DNA of 56,528 nucleotides. Source: Clostridia bacterium. GTDB lineage: Bacteria; Bacillota; Clostridia; Oscillospirales; Acutalibacteraceae. Numbering within the stretch: the stretch's first letter is position 1; each line of letters opens with the position of its first letter. The position numbers and the translations under genes are program-made. Of the stretch, positions 41,977 through 49,271 are shown one piece after another. The notes beneath the pieces are model-generated. The model was not told where the DNA came from and searched no databases. It was given only the letters and a program-made list of their open reading frames with translations. The DNA lies in assembly GCA_017625835.1 (NCBI GenBank), contig JAGAKF010000047.1, positions 1 through 56,528 of the forward strand, written 5' to 3'.

Positions 41977-43506
41977 TTAGTTGCCGAAGAACTGTTCCCA
42001 ATAATTATTGTACTGTTCGCTCTGGGTCGGTTCGGTTGTTGTACCCTTGTCTTCAACAAGTTCAACTGTTACATCAAACTGTGAGATTGAATAATCGTTT
42101 GCAACACGGCAGATAGTCAGAGTAAACTTATCGCCGACTTTTCCGTTTTCAATCTTGTCAAGAAGAATGTCGGGTGTATCGAGATCCTTGCCGTCAACAG
42201 CAATGATAAGGTCGTAAAGCTCAACCTTTGTGGAAGCAAGTGAACTGTCGGGGCTGATATCGCGGATGATAAGTGAGCCTGCGGGCAGATCCTTGAGCTG
42301 AACGATAACTGCATACTGCTGATACTGCATTGCAGGGGTGTAGGAAATGCCGAGCTTCGGTCTGTTTGTAACGACACCGTTTGCGATAAGGTCGTCAATA
42401 ATCGGTTTTGCATCGCTGATCGGAATAGTGAATGCCATTCCCTCGTAGCCTGTGCTTACGATTTTTGAAGAGTTGATGCCGATAACCTGACCGAATTCGT
42501 TAAGGAGCGCACCGCCTGAGTTACCTGAGTTGATCGGTGTTGTGTGCTGGATACACTTCATTTCGTATCCGCTTTCGCTGCTTATCGGGCGGTCGATTGA
42601 TGAAATCATACCGTCGGTAAATGAACCGAAAAATTCCATACCGCCGGGGTTGCCGATAGCGTAAACCTTCTGGCCTTTTTTGAGCGTTGAAGAGTCGCCG
42701 AACTCTGCCGCAGTAAGGCCTGTTGCCTGGATTTTGATAACGCCGATGTCAGTTTTTGCATCGCAACCGACCATAATTCCGTCGTAGGTGTTTCCTTCGG
42801 AATCCTGAACCGTCATAGTGTAGCCGGGATTTTTAGCGTTGCTGATAACGTGAGCGCAGGTAAGAATATAAGTGTAGGTTTTTGTTTTGTCAACACCCAT
42901 AATGATTCCCGAACCCTCGCCGACAAGTCCGTCGGTTGTACCGTTGAGGAAGGACTGCGTCTTACCGTAAATCATAATGCCGACGTTGATTTTTTCAGCG
43001 TTTTCAGCAATTTGGATTGTATTGAGGCTTTCCGAATTCTTTGACGGTGTCGGAGATTCGGTTATTGTAATCTGCGTACTGTCGTTCAGGGCAGAATCGT
43101 TTGCACCGTTTCCGCCTGAAGGCTGCTTAAGTGCGAGAGCAATGCAAAGTCCGACTGCAAGAACGGAAAGAACGATAGCAACAACAATGAAAACAACAAA
43201 GCCTTTGCTTTTTTTCTTCTTTTTGCCGTTATCTGCCGACGGTTCTGAAGGAACGGACTGCGAATATATCGAGCCCGGATTGTTCTTTGAATAGGAGTAG
43301 GTTACGTACGGATTGCTTTCGTACGGCGGTGTTGTGTTATAATAAGGCGCCTGCTGTGTCGGAGCTTCGAATTCGGGCTTTGCCTGTTCAGCTTCTGGCT
43401 GCTGTGCCGGTGTTTCCGGTGCAGGCTGCTCAGGGAAAACCTTTTCAGCGTCGTTTGTCTGCGGATTTTCGTTTTCGGGGAAAATGTTGTTACCGTTTTC
43501 GTTCAT
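41977..43506 (-). CDS. HtrA/DegP-like membrane-anchored serine protease
   Basis: 509 residues. A ~95-residue Pro/Gln/Glu-rich cytoplasmic region is followed by a Lys-rich segment, one membrane span (about 102-125), and a trypsin-like domain outside. The triad is H219 in LTCAHVIS, D253 in KTDIGVIKI, and S330 in NSGNSGGALL. A C-terminal PDZ domain (about 395-480) includes GSLIRDI-like and LYDLIIAVDGKDL features. It probably degrades misfolded exported proteins. It begins 30 nt after the histidine kinase gene, so a stress-responsive unit with that two-component system is likely. Confidence 0.93.
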   Translation of the reverse strand: MNENGNNIFPENENPQTNDAEKVFPEQPAPETPAQQPEAEQAKPEFEAPTQQAPYYNTTPPYESNPYVTYSYSKNNPGSIYSQSVPSEPSADNGKKKKKSKGFVVFIVVAIVLSVLAVGLCIALALKQPSGGNGANDSALNDSTQITITESPTPSKNSESLNTIQIAENAEKINVGIMIYGKTQSFLNGTTDGLVGEGSGIIMGVDKTKTYTYILTCAHVISNAKNPGYTMTVQDSEGNTYDGIMVGCDAKTDIGVIKIQATGLTAAEFGDSSTLKKGQKVYAIGNPGGMEFFGSFTDGMISSIDRPISSESGYEMKCIQHTTPINSGNSGGALLNEFGQVIGINSSKIVSTGYEGMAFTIPISDAKPIIDDLIANGVVTNRPKLGISYTPAMQYQQYAVIVQLKDLPAGSLIIRDISPDSSLASTKVELYDLIIAVDGKDLDTPDILLDKIENGKVGDKFTLTICRVANDYSISQFDVTVELVEDKGTTTEPTQSEQYNNYWEQFFGN

Positions 43507-43536
43507 GGTAATTCAATCTGCCTCTCTTTTGGGAGT

Positions 43537-45036
43537 TTATTTTTGGTTAGGTATCCAGAAAGCAAATTCGGTGTATTCGCCGACCTTGCTGTCTACTCTG
43601 ATTTCGCCGCCGTGAAGCTCAATGATGCTCTTGACAAGGAAAAGTCCGAGTCCCGCACCTTTTACGTCGTAGCTTCGTGAACGGTCGACCTTGTAAAAAC
43701 GTTCAAAAACCTTGTTAAGCTCGTCGCGTTCAATTCCGTCACCGCTGTTTCGGATGCTGACGAAAGTTTTTTCGCTGTCTTTATAGGATTTTATAAAGAT
43801 GTATCCGTTCTCGGGAGTGAATTTGACCGCATTGTCAATGAGGTTGTAAACAACCTGCTGTATCATATCCGAGTCGGCATTTACCGTAATGCTCTGCATC
43901 GTGTCCAGGCCGACGATTTCTATGTTTTTATCGTTGATTTTCTTTTCAAAATTAAGAAGTGTTTTGAAAATAGTTTCACCGATATCAAAATTCTTGAGGT
44001 TGATCTGCATTTCGCCTGCTTCAATTTTGGACATATTAAGCATGCCCGTAACAAGCCTTGAAAGGCGTTTCACTTCATCGGACACGAGGCGGAGATAATA
44101 GTCCTGCCTGTCTTTGCTGATCGTTCCGTCGAGGATTCCGTCTATGAATCCGCCGATTGATGTCATCGGTGTTTTCAGCTCGTGCGAAACGTTTGCAACA
44201 AAGCTTCGTCTTGAGCTTTCCTGTGAAGAAAGCGACATCGCCATCGAGTTAAACGCTTCCGCAAGCTCGGCAATGTCATCGTTGCCCTTGACCTTTACCT
44301 TGTAGCTGAAATCGCCCTCGGCATAATGTCGGATAGCTTCGGAAATCTGGCGAAGCGGACGCGTAAGCCTGTACGAAAGGTAATAAACCGTGAGAAAAGA
44401 AACAATAAGCGCAAGCACTGCGGACGAAAGGAAAACTTCAATAACTCTTTCAGCGTAGTTATACCAGCTGGTCTTGATCGGCTCGGTCGCAAAAACGATT
44501 GCGACGGTCTCACCGTTGACGGAAATCGGAGAAGCTGTTGTCAGCTGGTCGGAAGCGAACGTACCGCCAAGGGTTGAAGAGTCGGAATAATTTCCTTTTT
44601 GTGCTGCAAGAATGATTTCTTTGTCGATATGATAACGTCCGTGAACGGGACATCGCTGCTTGTGCGAAAAGCCGAGGTTGTCATCAATCATATGCTGGCA
44701 GACAACAACGTTACCGTCAACGTCCGTTATGAAGATATCGGCCTCAATCGCCCGTGACATTATTGTCATCGTGTTGCAGATCATCACGAGAGGCGAGGTG
44801 TCCGTTTTCCCATCCATATCCGTTCGGTTGAAGCGAACAAGGATCTGCTGGGAGTTCTGCGCAATAATATCGGAATTATGCTGAAGGGTGTTCATCTGCT
44901 CGGAATTCCAATGCCGCGAGGCAAGGAAGAGATACGAGGAGCAGAGAAGAATAACACTCATAAGAATAACCGAGGTTATTATAAAAAGATATTTACGGAA
45001 CAGCCGAGTACCTTTTAGCTTTTTTATTCTGCCCAT
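43537..45036 (-). CDS. Membrane sensor histidine kinase
   Basis: 499 residues. Membrane spans lie near 17-38 and 198-220, with a ~160-residue outside sensor domain between them. A HAMP region (about 221-275), the HisKA helix with phospho-acceptor H285 in NVSHELKTPM, and the HATPase domain (NLIDNAVKF, GDGIERDE, GAGLGLFLVKSI) follow. The sensor holds an unusual Cys/His cluster, C113, H115, H125, C129, H132 and H136. The gene begins 6 nt after the response regulator, so the pair is cognate. Confidence 0.94.
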   Translation of the reverse strand: MGRIKKLKGTRLFRKYLFIITSVILMSVILLCSSYLFLASRHWNSEQMNTLQHNSDIIAQNSQQILVRFNRTDMDGKTDTSPLVMICNTMTIMSRAIEADIFITDVDGNVVVCQHMIDDNLGFSHKQRCPVHGRYHIDKEIILAAQKGNYSDSSTLGGTFASDQLTTASPISVNGETVAIVFATEPIKTSWYNYAERVIEVFLSSAVLALIVSFLTVYYLSYRLTRPLRQISEAIRHYAEGDFSYKVKVKGNDDIAELAEAFNSMAMSLSSQESSRRSFVANVSHELKTPMTSIGGFIDGILDGTISKDRQDYYLRLVSDEVKRLSRLVTGMLNMSKIEAGEMQINLKNFDIGETIFKTLLNFEKKINDKNIEIVGLDTMQSITVNADSDMIQQVVYNLIDNAVKFTPENGYIFIKSYKDSEKTFVSIRNSGDGIERDELNKVFERFYKVDRSRSYDVKGAGLGLFLVKSIIELHGGEIRVDSKVGEYTEFAFWIPNQK

Positions 45037-45042
45037 AGACTA

Positions 45043-45744
45043 TCAGTCCTTGGTTTCAAATTTGTAGCCGACGCTCCATACTGTTTTGAGCTCCCATTTG
45101 TCGGAAACGTCTTCAAGCTTTTCACGGATTCTCTTAACGTGAACGTCAACTGTACGGCTGTCACCGTAGTAATCAAATCCCCAGACCTCGTCGAGAAGCT
45201 GGTCGCGTGTGAAAACGCGGTTGGGGTTGCTTGCAAGGTGGTAAAGAAGCTCCATTTCTTTCGGCGGAGCCTCAACGCGGTTACCCTTGACCTTGAGCTC
45301 GTAGTTTGTAAGGTTGATTACAAGGTTGTCGTAAGAAACCTGCTTGATCTCTTCCGCAGGAGCAACGTTTGCAGCGGCACCTGAACGGCGGAGAACAGCC
45401 TTGATTCTCGCAAGAACCTCTTTTGCCTCGAAAGGCTTTGTGATATAGTCGTCTGCTCCGAGCTCAAGACCGAGAACCTTGTCAAAAGTTTCGCCCTTAG
45501 CCGTAAGCATAATGATCGGTTTGTTTGAATACTTTCTTACCTCTCGGCATACCTGCCAGCCGTCAAGCTCGGGAAGCATAATGTCAAGAAGCATAAGGTC
45601 GGGCTGCTGCTCGGCAAACGAACGTACAGCCTGCATACCTGTCTTTGCAAGAGTTACGGAATAGCCCTCTTTTTCAAGGTAAAGGCGAAGTAATTCACAA
45701 ATGTTATTGTCATCATCGACTACAAGAATTTTTTCTGTTGCCAT
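45043..45744 (-). CDS. OmpR/PhoB-family response regulator
   Basis: 233 residues. The receiver domain has an acidic pocket DDD at 10-12, phospho-acceptor D54 in LMLLDIMLPE, and K103-containing TKPF. The winged-helix DNA-binding domain has the TRDQLLDEVWGFDYYGDSRTVDVHV-type recognition region. GGAGGG lies 8-9 nt before the ATG at 45744; the ORF extends upstream through this site and is trimmed. It should be phosphorylated by the adjacent kinase and may drive the htrA-like gene behind it. Confidence 0.95.
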   Translation of the reverse strand: MATEKILVVDDDNNICELLRLYLEKEGYSVTLAKTGMQAVRSFAEQQPDLMLLDIMLPELDGWQVCREVRKYSNKPIIMLTAKGETFDKVLGLELGADDYITKPFEAKEVLARIKAVLRRSGAAANVAPAEEIKQVSYDNLVINLTNYELKVKGNRVEAPPKEMELLYHLASNPNRVFTRDQLLDEVWGFDYYGDSRTVDVHVKRIREKLEDVSDKWELKTVWSVGYKFETKD

Positions 45745-45834
45745 AGTAGATCCCTCCAATTCCATATTTCAATTATTATTATAAGTTTTTATTTGTCCAA
45801 TTTATGAACGAATCAAAAATAAATTTAAAAATTG

Positions 45835-46704
45835 TTATTTTTTCGGGAATTCCATTGAAATCCTGCCGAGCTTTCCGCCCCTGTACTCGTCAAGAAGCAT
45901 TACGGAAGCTCTCTCGGTGTTGATTTCACCGCCTGCAATGAGCATACCTCTTTTTCTGCCGATAAGCTCAAGGATTTCCCAGGATTCAAGGTCCTCAAAG
46001 TCGGAAATTTTGTATCTTTCCGCAAGTCTGTCGGGGTAACCGTCGCGAAGTGCGTCGATAAGGCGGACTGCCATTGTCTCGATGTCGAGAACGGCATCCT
46101 TGACGGAACCGATGAAAGCCAGCTTGTCGCCGACAACGGGATCGTCGAATTTTGGCCAGAGGACACCGGGGGTGTCGAGAAGCTCAATTCCGTTGCCGAT
46201 ATTGAACCACTGGTTGCTTGTTGTAACGCCCGGCTTGTCTGCAACCTTTGCGCGGACACGGCCTGCCATTTTGTTTATGAAAGAAGATTTTCCCGTGTTC
46301 GGAATTCCGATAACCATAACACGAAGAGACTTGCCGACCATACCTTTTTCGTTGTTTGCCTTGATTTTTTCGGCAAGCACCTTGCGGACAAGCGGCTGAT
46401 ACGCGTTCAGTCCTTTTCCCGAACGGCAGTCAACGGCAAGTGCCTCGGCACCCTGCGCTTTGAAATACTGTATCCAGTCCGCGGTGGTTTTTTCGTCAGC
46501 CATATCGCATTTGTTGAGAAGAATAATCCGCGGCTTTGATGCGGTAATTTCTTCGATTTCGGGGTTGCGGCTTGCAAGGGGAATTCTTGCGTCAAGAATC
46601 TCCGTCACGCAGTCAACCATGGACAGACTTTCTTTGATAAGTCTGCGCGTCTTTGCCATATGACCGGGAAACCATTGTACGGTCTGTTTCTGAAAATCGC
46701 TCAT
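45835..46704 (-). CDS. rbgA: Ribosome biogenesis GTPase A (YlqF)
   Basis: A circularly permuted GTPase needed late in 50S subunit assembly. The 289 residues begin with the YlqF signature VQWFPGHMAKTRR and DARIPLASRNPE. The G motifs come in permuted order: G4 LNKCDMAD, then G1 GIPNTGKSSFIN, the G2 threonines in PGVTTSNQW, and G3 DTPGV. The C-terminal domain includes RKRGML. GGAG lies just before the ATG, next to the lepB terminator. In many Firmicutes rplS-lepB-rbgA are neighbours, as here. Confidence 0.96.
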   Translation of the reverse strand: MSDFQKQTVQWFPGHMAKTRRLIKESLSMVDCVTEILDARIPLASRNPEIEEITASKPRIILLNKCDMADEKTTADWIQYFKAQGAEALAVDCRSGKGLNAYQPLVRKVLAEKIKANNEKGMVGKSLRVMVIGIPNTGKSSFINKMAGRVRAKVADKPGVTTSNQWFNIGNGIELLDTPGVLWPKFDDPVVGDKLAFIGSVKDAVLDIETMAVRLIDALRDGYPDRLAERYKISDFEDLESWEILELIGRKRGMLIAGGEINTERASVMLLDEYRGGKLGRISMEFPKK

Positions 46705-46714
46705 ATTTTTCTCC

Positions 46715-46741
46715 TAAAAAAGGGACTGCAAAAGCAGTCCC
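46715..46741 (-). terminator. Terminator after the second signal peptidase gene
   Basis: The minus-strand stem GGGACTGC-TTTT-GCAGTCCC with T6 starts right after the stop at 46743. The rbgA ribosome binding site follows immediately. Confidence 0.85.
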
Positions 46742-46742
46742 G

Positions 46743-47306
46743 TCAGTTAAACTTTGTGAATACGGGCGTCAAACGGTATTGAACAACGCCAAGAATGTAC
46801 CGCTCGTCAACGCAACCAACCATTGGTGAACGGCTGTCTGTTGAATCGTTACGGTTATCTCCCATAAGGAAGAGCGTTCCCTCTGGAACGGTGAGGGGGA
46901 ATGAAACGCCCTCGGAAGTGTGGGTAGGCTCGCTGATATACGGCTCGTCGAGCTTCTGACCGTCAACGTAAACGCTGCCCGAAACGAAGTCGATGTCAAC
47001 AGTCTGACCGCCCTTTGCGATAACTCTTTTTACGATAGGCTCGTTGAAAGAGTTCGGCTGAGTGCTTATTACAATGTCGCCGACTTCAATGTTTCTGTTG
47101 ATCGCGGAAACAATAAGCCAGTCGCTGTGCGAAAGTGTCGGTTCCATGGAGCTTCCGTCAACTCCGACAAAGCGGATAAAGAAAGCGAAAAGGATCGCGA
47201 TAATCACGAGCGCAGTTGTAAAAATTGAAACAACATCATATGCAAGCGCAACCGGTCCGTATTTTTTCTTTTCGTTTGTATTTTCAACTGTGGGAGTGTT
47301 TTCCAT
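46743..47306 (-). CDS. lepB: Signal peptidase I (second of a tandem pair)
   Basis: Membrane serine protease that removes signal peptides from exported proteins. It has 187 residues and one N-terminal membrane span (about 27-47). The active-site S53 lies in GSSMEPTLSHSDW and the Lys base K93 in IVKRVIAKGG. The conserved box GDNRNDSTDSR marks the Firmicutes type. The ribosome binding site GGAGAA lies within the end of the upstream lepB copy, and the start is 2 nt past that gene's stop, so both are co-translated. Confidence 0.95.
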   Translation of the reverse strand: MENTPTVENTNEKKKYGPVALAYDVVSIFTTALVIIAILFAFFIRFVGVDGSSMEPTLSHSDWLIVSAINRNIEVGDIVISTQPNSFNEPIVKRVIAKGGQTVDIDFVSGSVYVDGQKLDEPYISEPTHTSEGVSFPLTVPEGTLFLMGDNRNDSTDSRSPMVGCVDERYILGVVQYRLTPVFTKFN

Positions 47307-47308
47307 AA

Positions 47309-47959
47309 TTATTCTCCGGGGTTAAAATTTTCATACACGTCAAATTTTCCCAAAGGAAGAAGTCTGAACACAGCCTTGCCGAGAACAGTTTCTTTGTCAA
47401 CAAAGCCGACGCCGCTTGTTCTGCTGTCGCGTGAGTTGTTACGGTTGTCACCCATAACAAAAAGCTTGCCTTCGGGAACGGTTACGGGGAAGCTTACGTC
47501 GGAAGCCTCTTTTGTGATCTCAAGAATATACGGTTCGTCAATAGTTTTTCCGTTAACCATAACCTGACCTGAAACAAAGTTGATGTCAACCGTCTGGCCT
47601 TCCGTTGCGATAACTCTCTTGATGTAAGGCTCGCCGTTCTGCGGTTCACCCTCGTGGTTTGTCATATGCTCGTCGGGAGTGAAAACAACGATGTCGCCGT
47701 ATTCGTACTCGCTCTGGGGCATTGTGATCAGCCAGTCGCCGTTCTGCAGAGTCGGAAGCATAGATTCGCCGACAACGCTTGCAGGACGGAAAACAAAGGT
47801 GAAGAGGATAAATATTATAATAATGGCTGTTACGATTGAACCGCTGAGGTCAAAAATCCTGAGCCATTTTTTTCTGTATTTTTTTGCCTGTTCAGGAGTA
47901 AGTCCGTCGGTAAGATACTCGATACGCTCGCTCTGAACCTTACGCTTGCTTAAAAACAT
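47309..47959 (-). CDS. lepB: Signal peptidase I (first of a tandem pair)
   Basis: 216 residues. A ~35-residue charged cytoplasmic head is absent from the second copy. One membrane span (about 38-58) leads to catalytic S66 in GESMLPTLQNGDW, K114 in YIKRVIATEGQ, and GDNRNNSRDSR. The fold and spacing match a functional enzyme. CGGAGG lies 8 nt before the ATG at 47959; a longer reading from 48022 enters the rplS terminator and is rejected. The two copies are clearly similar in the catalytic boxes but differ in their heads, so they may have different substrates or anchoring. Confidence 0.95.
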   Translation of the reverse strand: MFLSKRKVQSERIEYLTDGLTPEQAKKYRKKWLRIFDLSGSIVTAIIIIFILFTFVFRPASVVGESMLPTLQNGDWLITMPQSEYEYGDIVVFTPDEHMTNHEGEPQNGEPYIKRVIATEGQTVDINFVSGQVMVNGKTIDEPYILEITKEASDVSFPVTVPEGKLFVMGDNRNNSRDSRTSGVGFVDKETVLGKAVFRLLPLGKFDVYENFNPGE

Positions 47960-48000
47960 AGCGTTACCTCCGAAATGTGAGAACGTGGTGTTATAAATTG

Positions 48001-48037
48001 AAAAAAGGGCATGGTGAAGCATAAGCCTCCCATACCC
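48001..48037 (-). terminator. Terminator after rplS
   Basis: The minus-strand stem GGGTATGG...CCATGCCC is followed by T6. A second hairpin, GGTACGCAAGGCCGTACC (48043-48060), lies between it and the rplS stop. Confidence 0.8.
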
Positions 48038-48073
48038 TCAATGGTACGGCCTTGCGTACCTTCAGCTCTTCGC

Positions 48074-48421
48074 TTAGCCGATCTGCTGCTTAACCTTAGC
48101 TGCCTTACCGACTCTGTCACGCAGATAGTAGAGCTTGCTTCTGCGTACCTTACCTGTTCTGATAAGCTCGATCTTGTCAACGTTGGGGGAATGAATCGGG
48201 AAAACTCTTTCAACGCCAACGCCGTAAGATACACGACGAACAGTGAATGTTTCGGAAACACCGCTACCCTTACGAGCGATTACTGTACCCTCGAAAGCCT
48301 GGAGTCTTTCTCTTTCGCCTTCACGGATCTTAACCCAGATTTTGATTGTGTTACCGACTTTGATTGCTTCGGAAACCTCAGGCTTGAGGCTGTCCTGTGC
48401 GATTAACTTAAGTGCGTCCAT
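48074..48421 (-). CDS. rplS: 50S ribosomal protein L19
   Basis: A 115-residue ribosomal protein located at the 30S-50S interface. Typical segments are [23 protein letters not shown] (shortened here: VWVKIxEGxRERxQxFEG), [28 protein letters not shown], and [21 protein letters not shown] lies 7 nt before the ATG at 48421; the upstream extension is the leader RNA. It has its own promoter and terminator. Confidence 0.97.
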   Translation of the reverse strand: MDALKLIAQDSLKPEVSEAIKVGNTIKIWVKIREGERERLQAFEGTVIARKGSGVSETFTVRRVSYGVGVERVFPIHSPNVDKIELIRTGKVRRSKLYYLRDRVGKAAKVKQQIG

Positions 48422-48545
48422 TACAGACACCTCCCATAGAATTTCAGGCGTTCGTACGAGATTACTCTCCAGAGGACCGTCCGCTTTAATGTTGGGCATT
48501 AAACCCCGCTGAGGGCATACTTATCCCTGCAGTGGTCAGAAATGC
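48422..48545 (-). promoter_or_regulatory. 5' leader of rplS, candidate autoregulatory RNA
   Basis: About 124 nt lie between the predicted start site and the rplS ATG. On the minus strand it contains a GGG...CCC hairpin (around 48515-48540), TTTAATG-CCCAA-CATTAAA (48503-48485), and the segment AAAGCGGACGGTCCTCTG just after it. Firmicutes L19 leaders that may bind L19 are known; I cannot confirm the match without a covariance search. Confidence 0.5.
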
Positions 48546-48551
48546 TTGAAT

Positions 48552-48580
48552 ATATTATCACAAACTGTTCCGTTTTGCAA
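48552..48580 (-). promoter_or_regulatory. Promoter of rplS
   Basis: The minus-strand -35 TTGCAA (48580-48575), 17-nt spacer and -10 TAATAT (48557-48552) predict the leader start near 48545. Confidence 0.75.
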
Positions 48581-48596
48581 GGCTTTTTTTGAAAAA

Positions 48597-49271
48597 TCAG
48601 CAGAAATTTTCATTATTTTTTGTGATAATCTTTTTGCGTACTATATGTAGTTGAGAGTGTTTGAGAGAAACACAATTTTCAATTGTTTCAACGAGAAGAG
48701 TGGGGTTCAGATTGTGGGTATTTCCTGCCGCAAGGACACATTGAAGGTTAACAAAGCTGTCTGTGCAGGTGATTTTTGCGTCAAAAATCATATCGATAAG
48801 GTTAACCTGTTTCATAATTTTGCGGTGACCTTTTTTGCCCGGCTTTTCTGCCATAAGCTCTTCGCCTTGCAGCAGTTCTTCCGCCTTGTCGCGGAAAAGA
48901 GATGCTTCTTCCGGGTTTGCGAAGACGATTTTTACGAAGTACTGTGCCTTTTCGATGTTCTTTGCATCGTGAACGGGTGCGCCGACGGAAAGAATTTTCA
49001 ATCCCTCGGGCAGAGTTTCGTTGAGCCTTTGCATAATTTCTTCGTTTGTCATATCGCCCTCAATGCGGATGTCCATATATTCGCAGTCGCTTGACTGACC
49101 GAGAGAAAGGGGCAGAGCAAACGCGATATACGGATGAGGGTTGAAGCCCTCGGTGTACCACATCGGAAGCTGAGCGCGACGGACGGCACGGGTCATCATT
49201 CTGTTAACGTCGAGGTGAGAGATGTAAATCGCTCTGCCTGTTTTTGAAAAATTAAGCCTTACTGAGCGCAT
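48597..49271 (-). CDS. TIGR03936/DUF2344 radical-SAM-associated protein
   Basis: 224 residues. The N-terminal motif RLNFSKTGRAIYISHLDVNRMM and RRAQLPMWYTEGFNPHPYIAFALPL-type region (shown here in part) are diagnostic of the DUF2344 partner of TIGR03960 radical SAM enzymes. The family's function is not established; RNA or translation-related roles have been suggested from its genomic company. GGAGGT lies 8 nt before the ATG at 49271, inside the end of the radical SAM gene, so the two overlap by 20 nt. Confidence 0.92.
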   Translation of the reverse strand: MRSVRLNFSKTGRAIYISHLDVNRMMTRAVRRAQLPMWYTEGFNPHPYIAFALPLSLGQSSDCEYMDIRIEGDMTNEEIMQRLNETLPEGLKILSVGAPVHDAKNIEKAQYFVKIVFANPEEASLFRDKAEELLQGEELMAEKPGKKGHRKIMKQVNLIDMIFDAKITCTDSFVNLQCVLAAGNTHNLNPTLLVETIENCVSLKHSQLHIVRKKIITKNNENFC

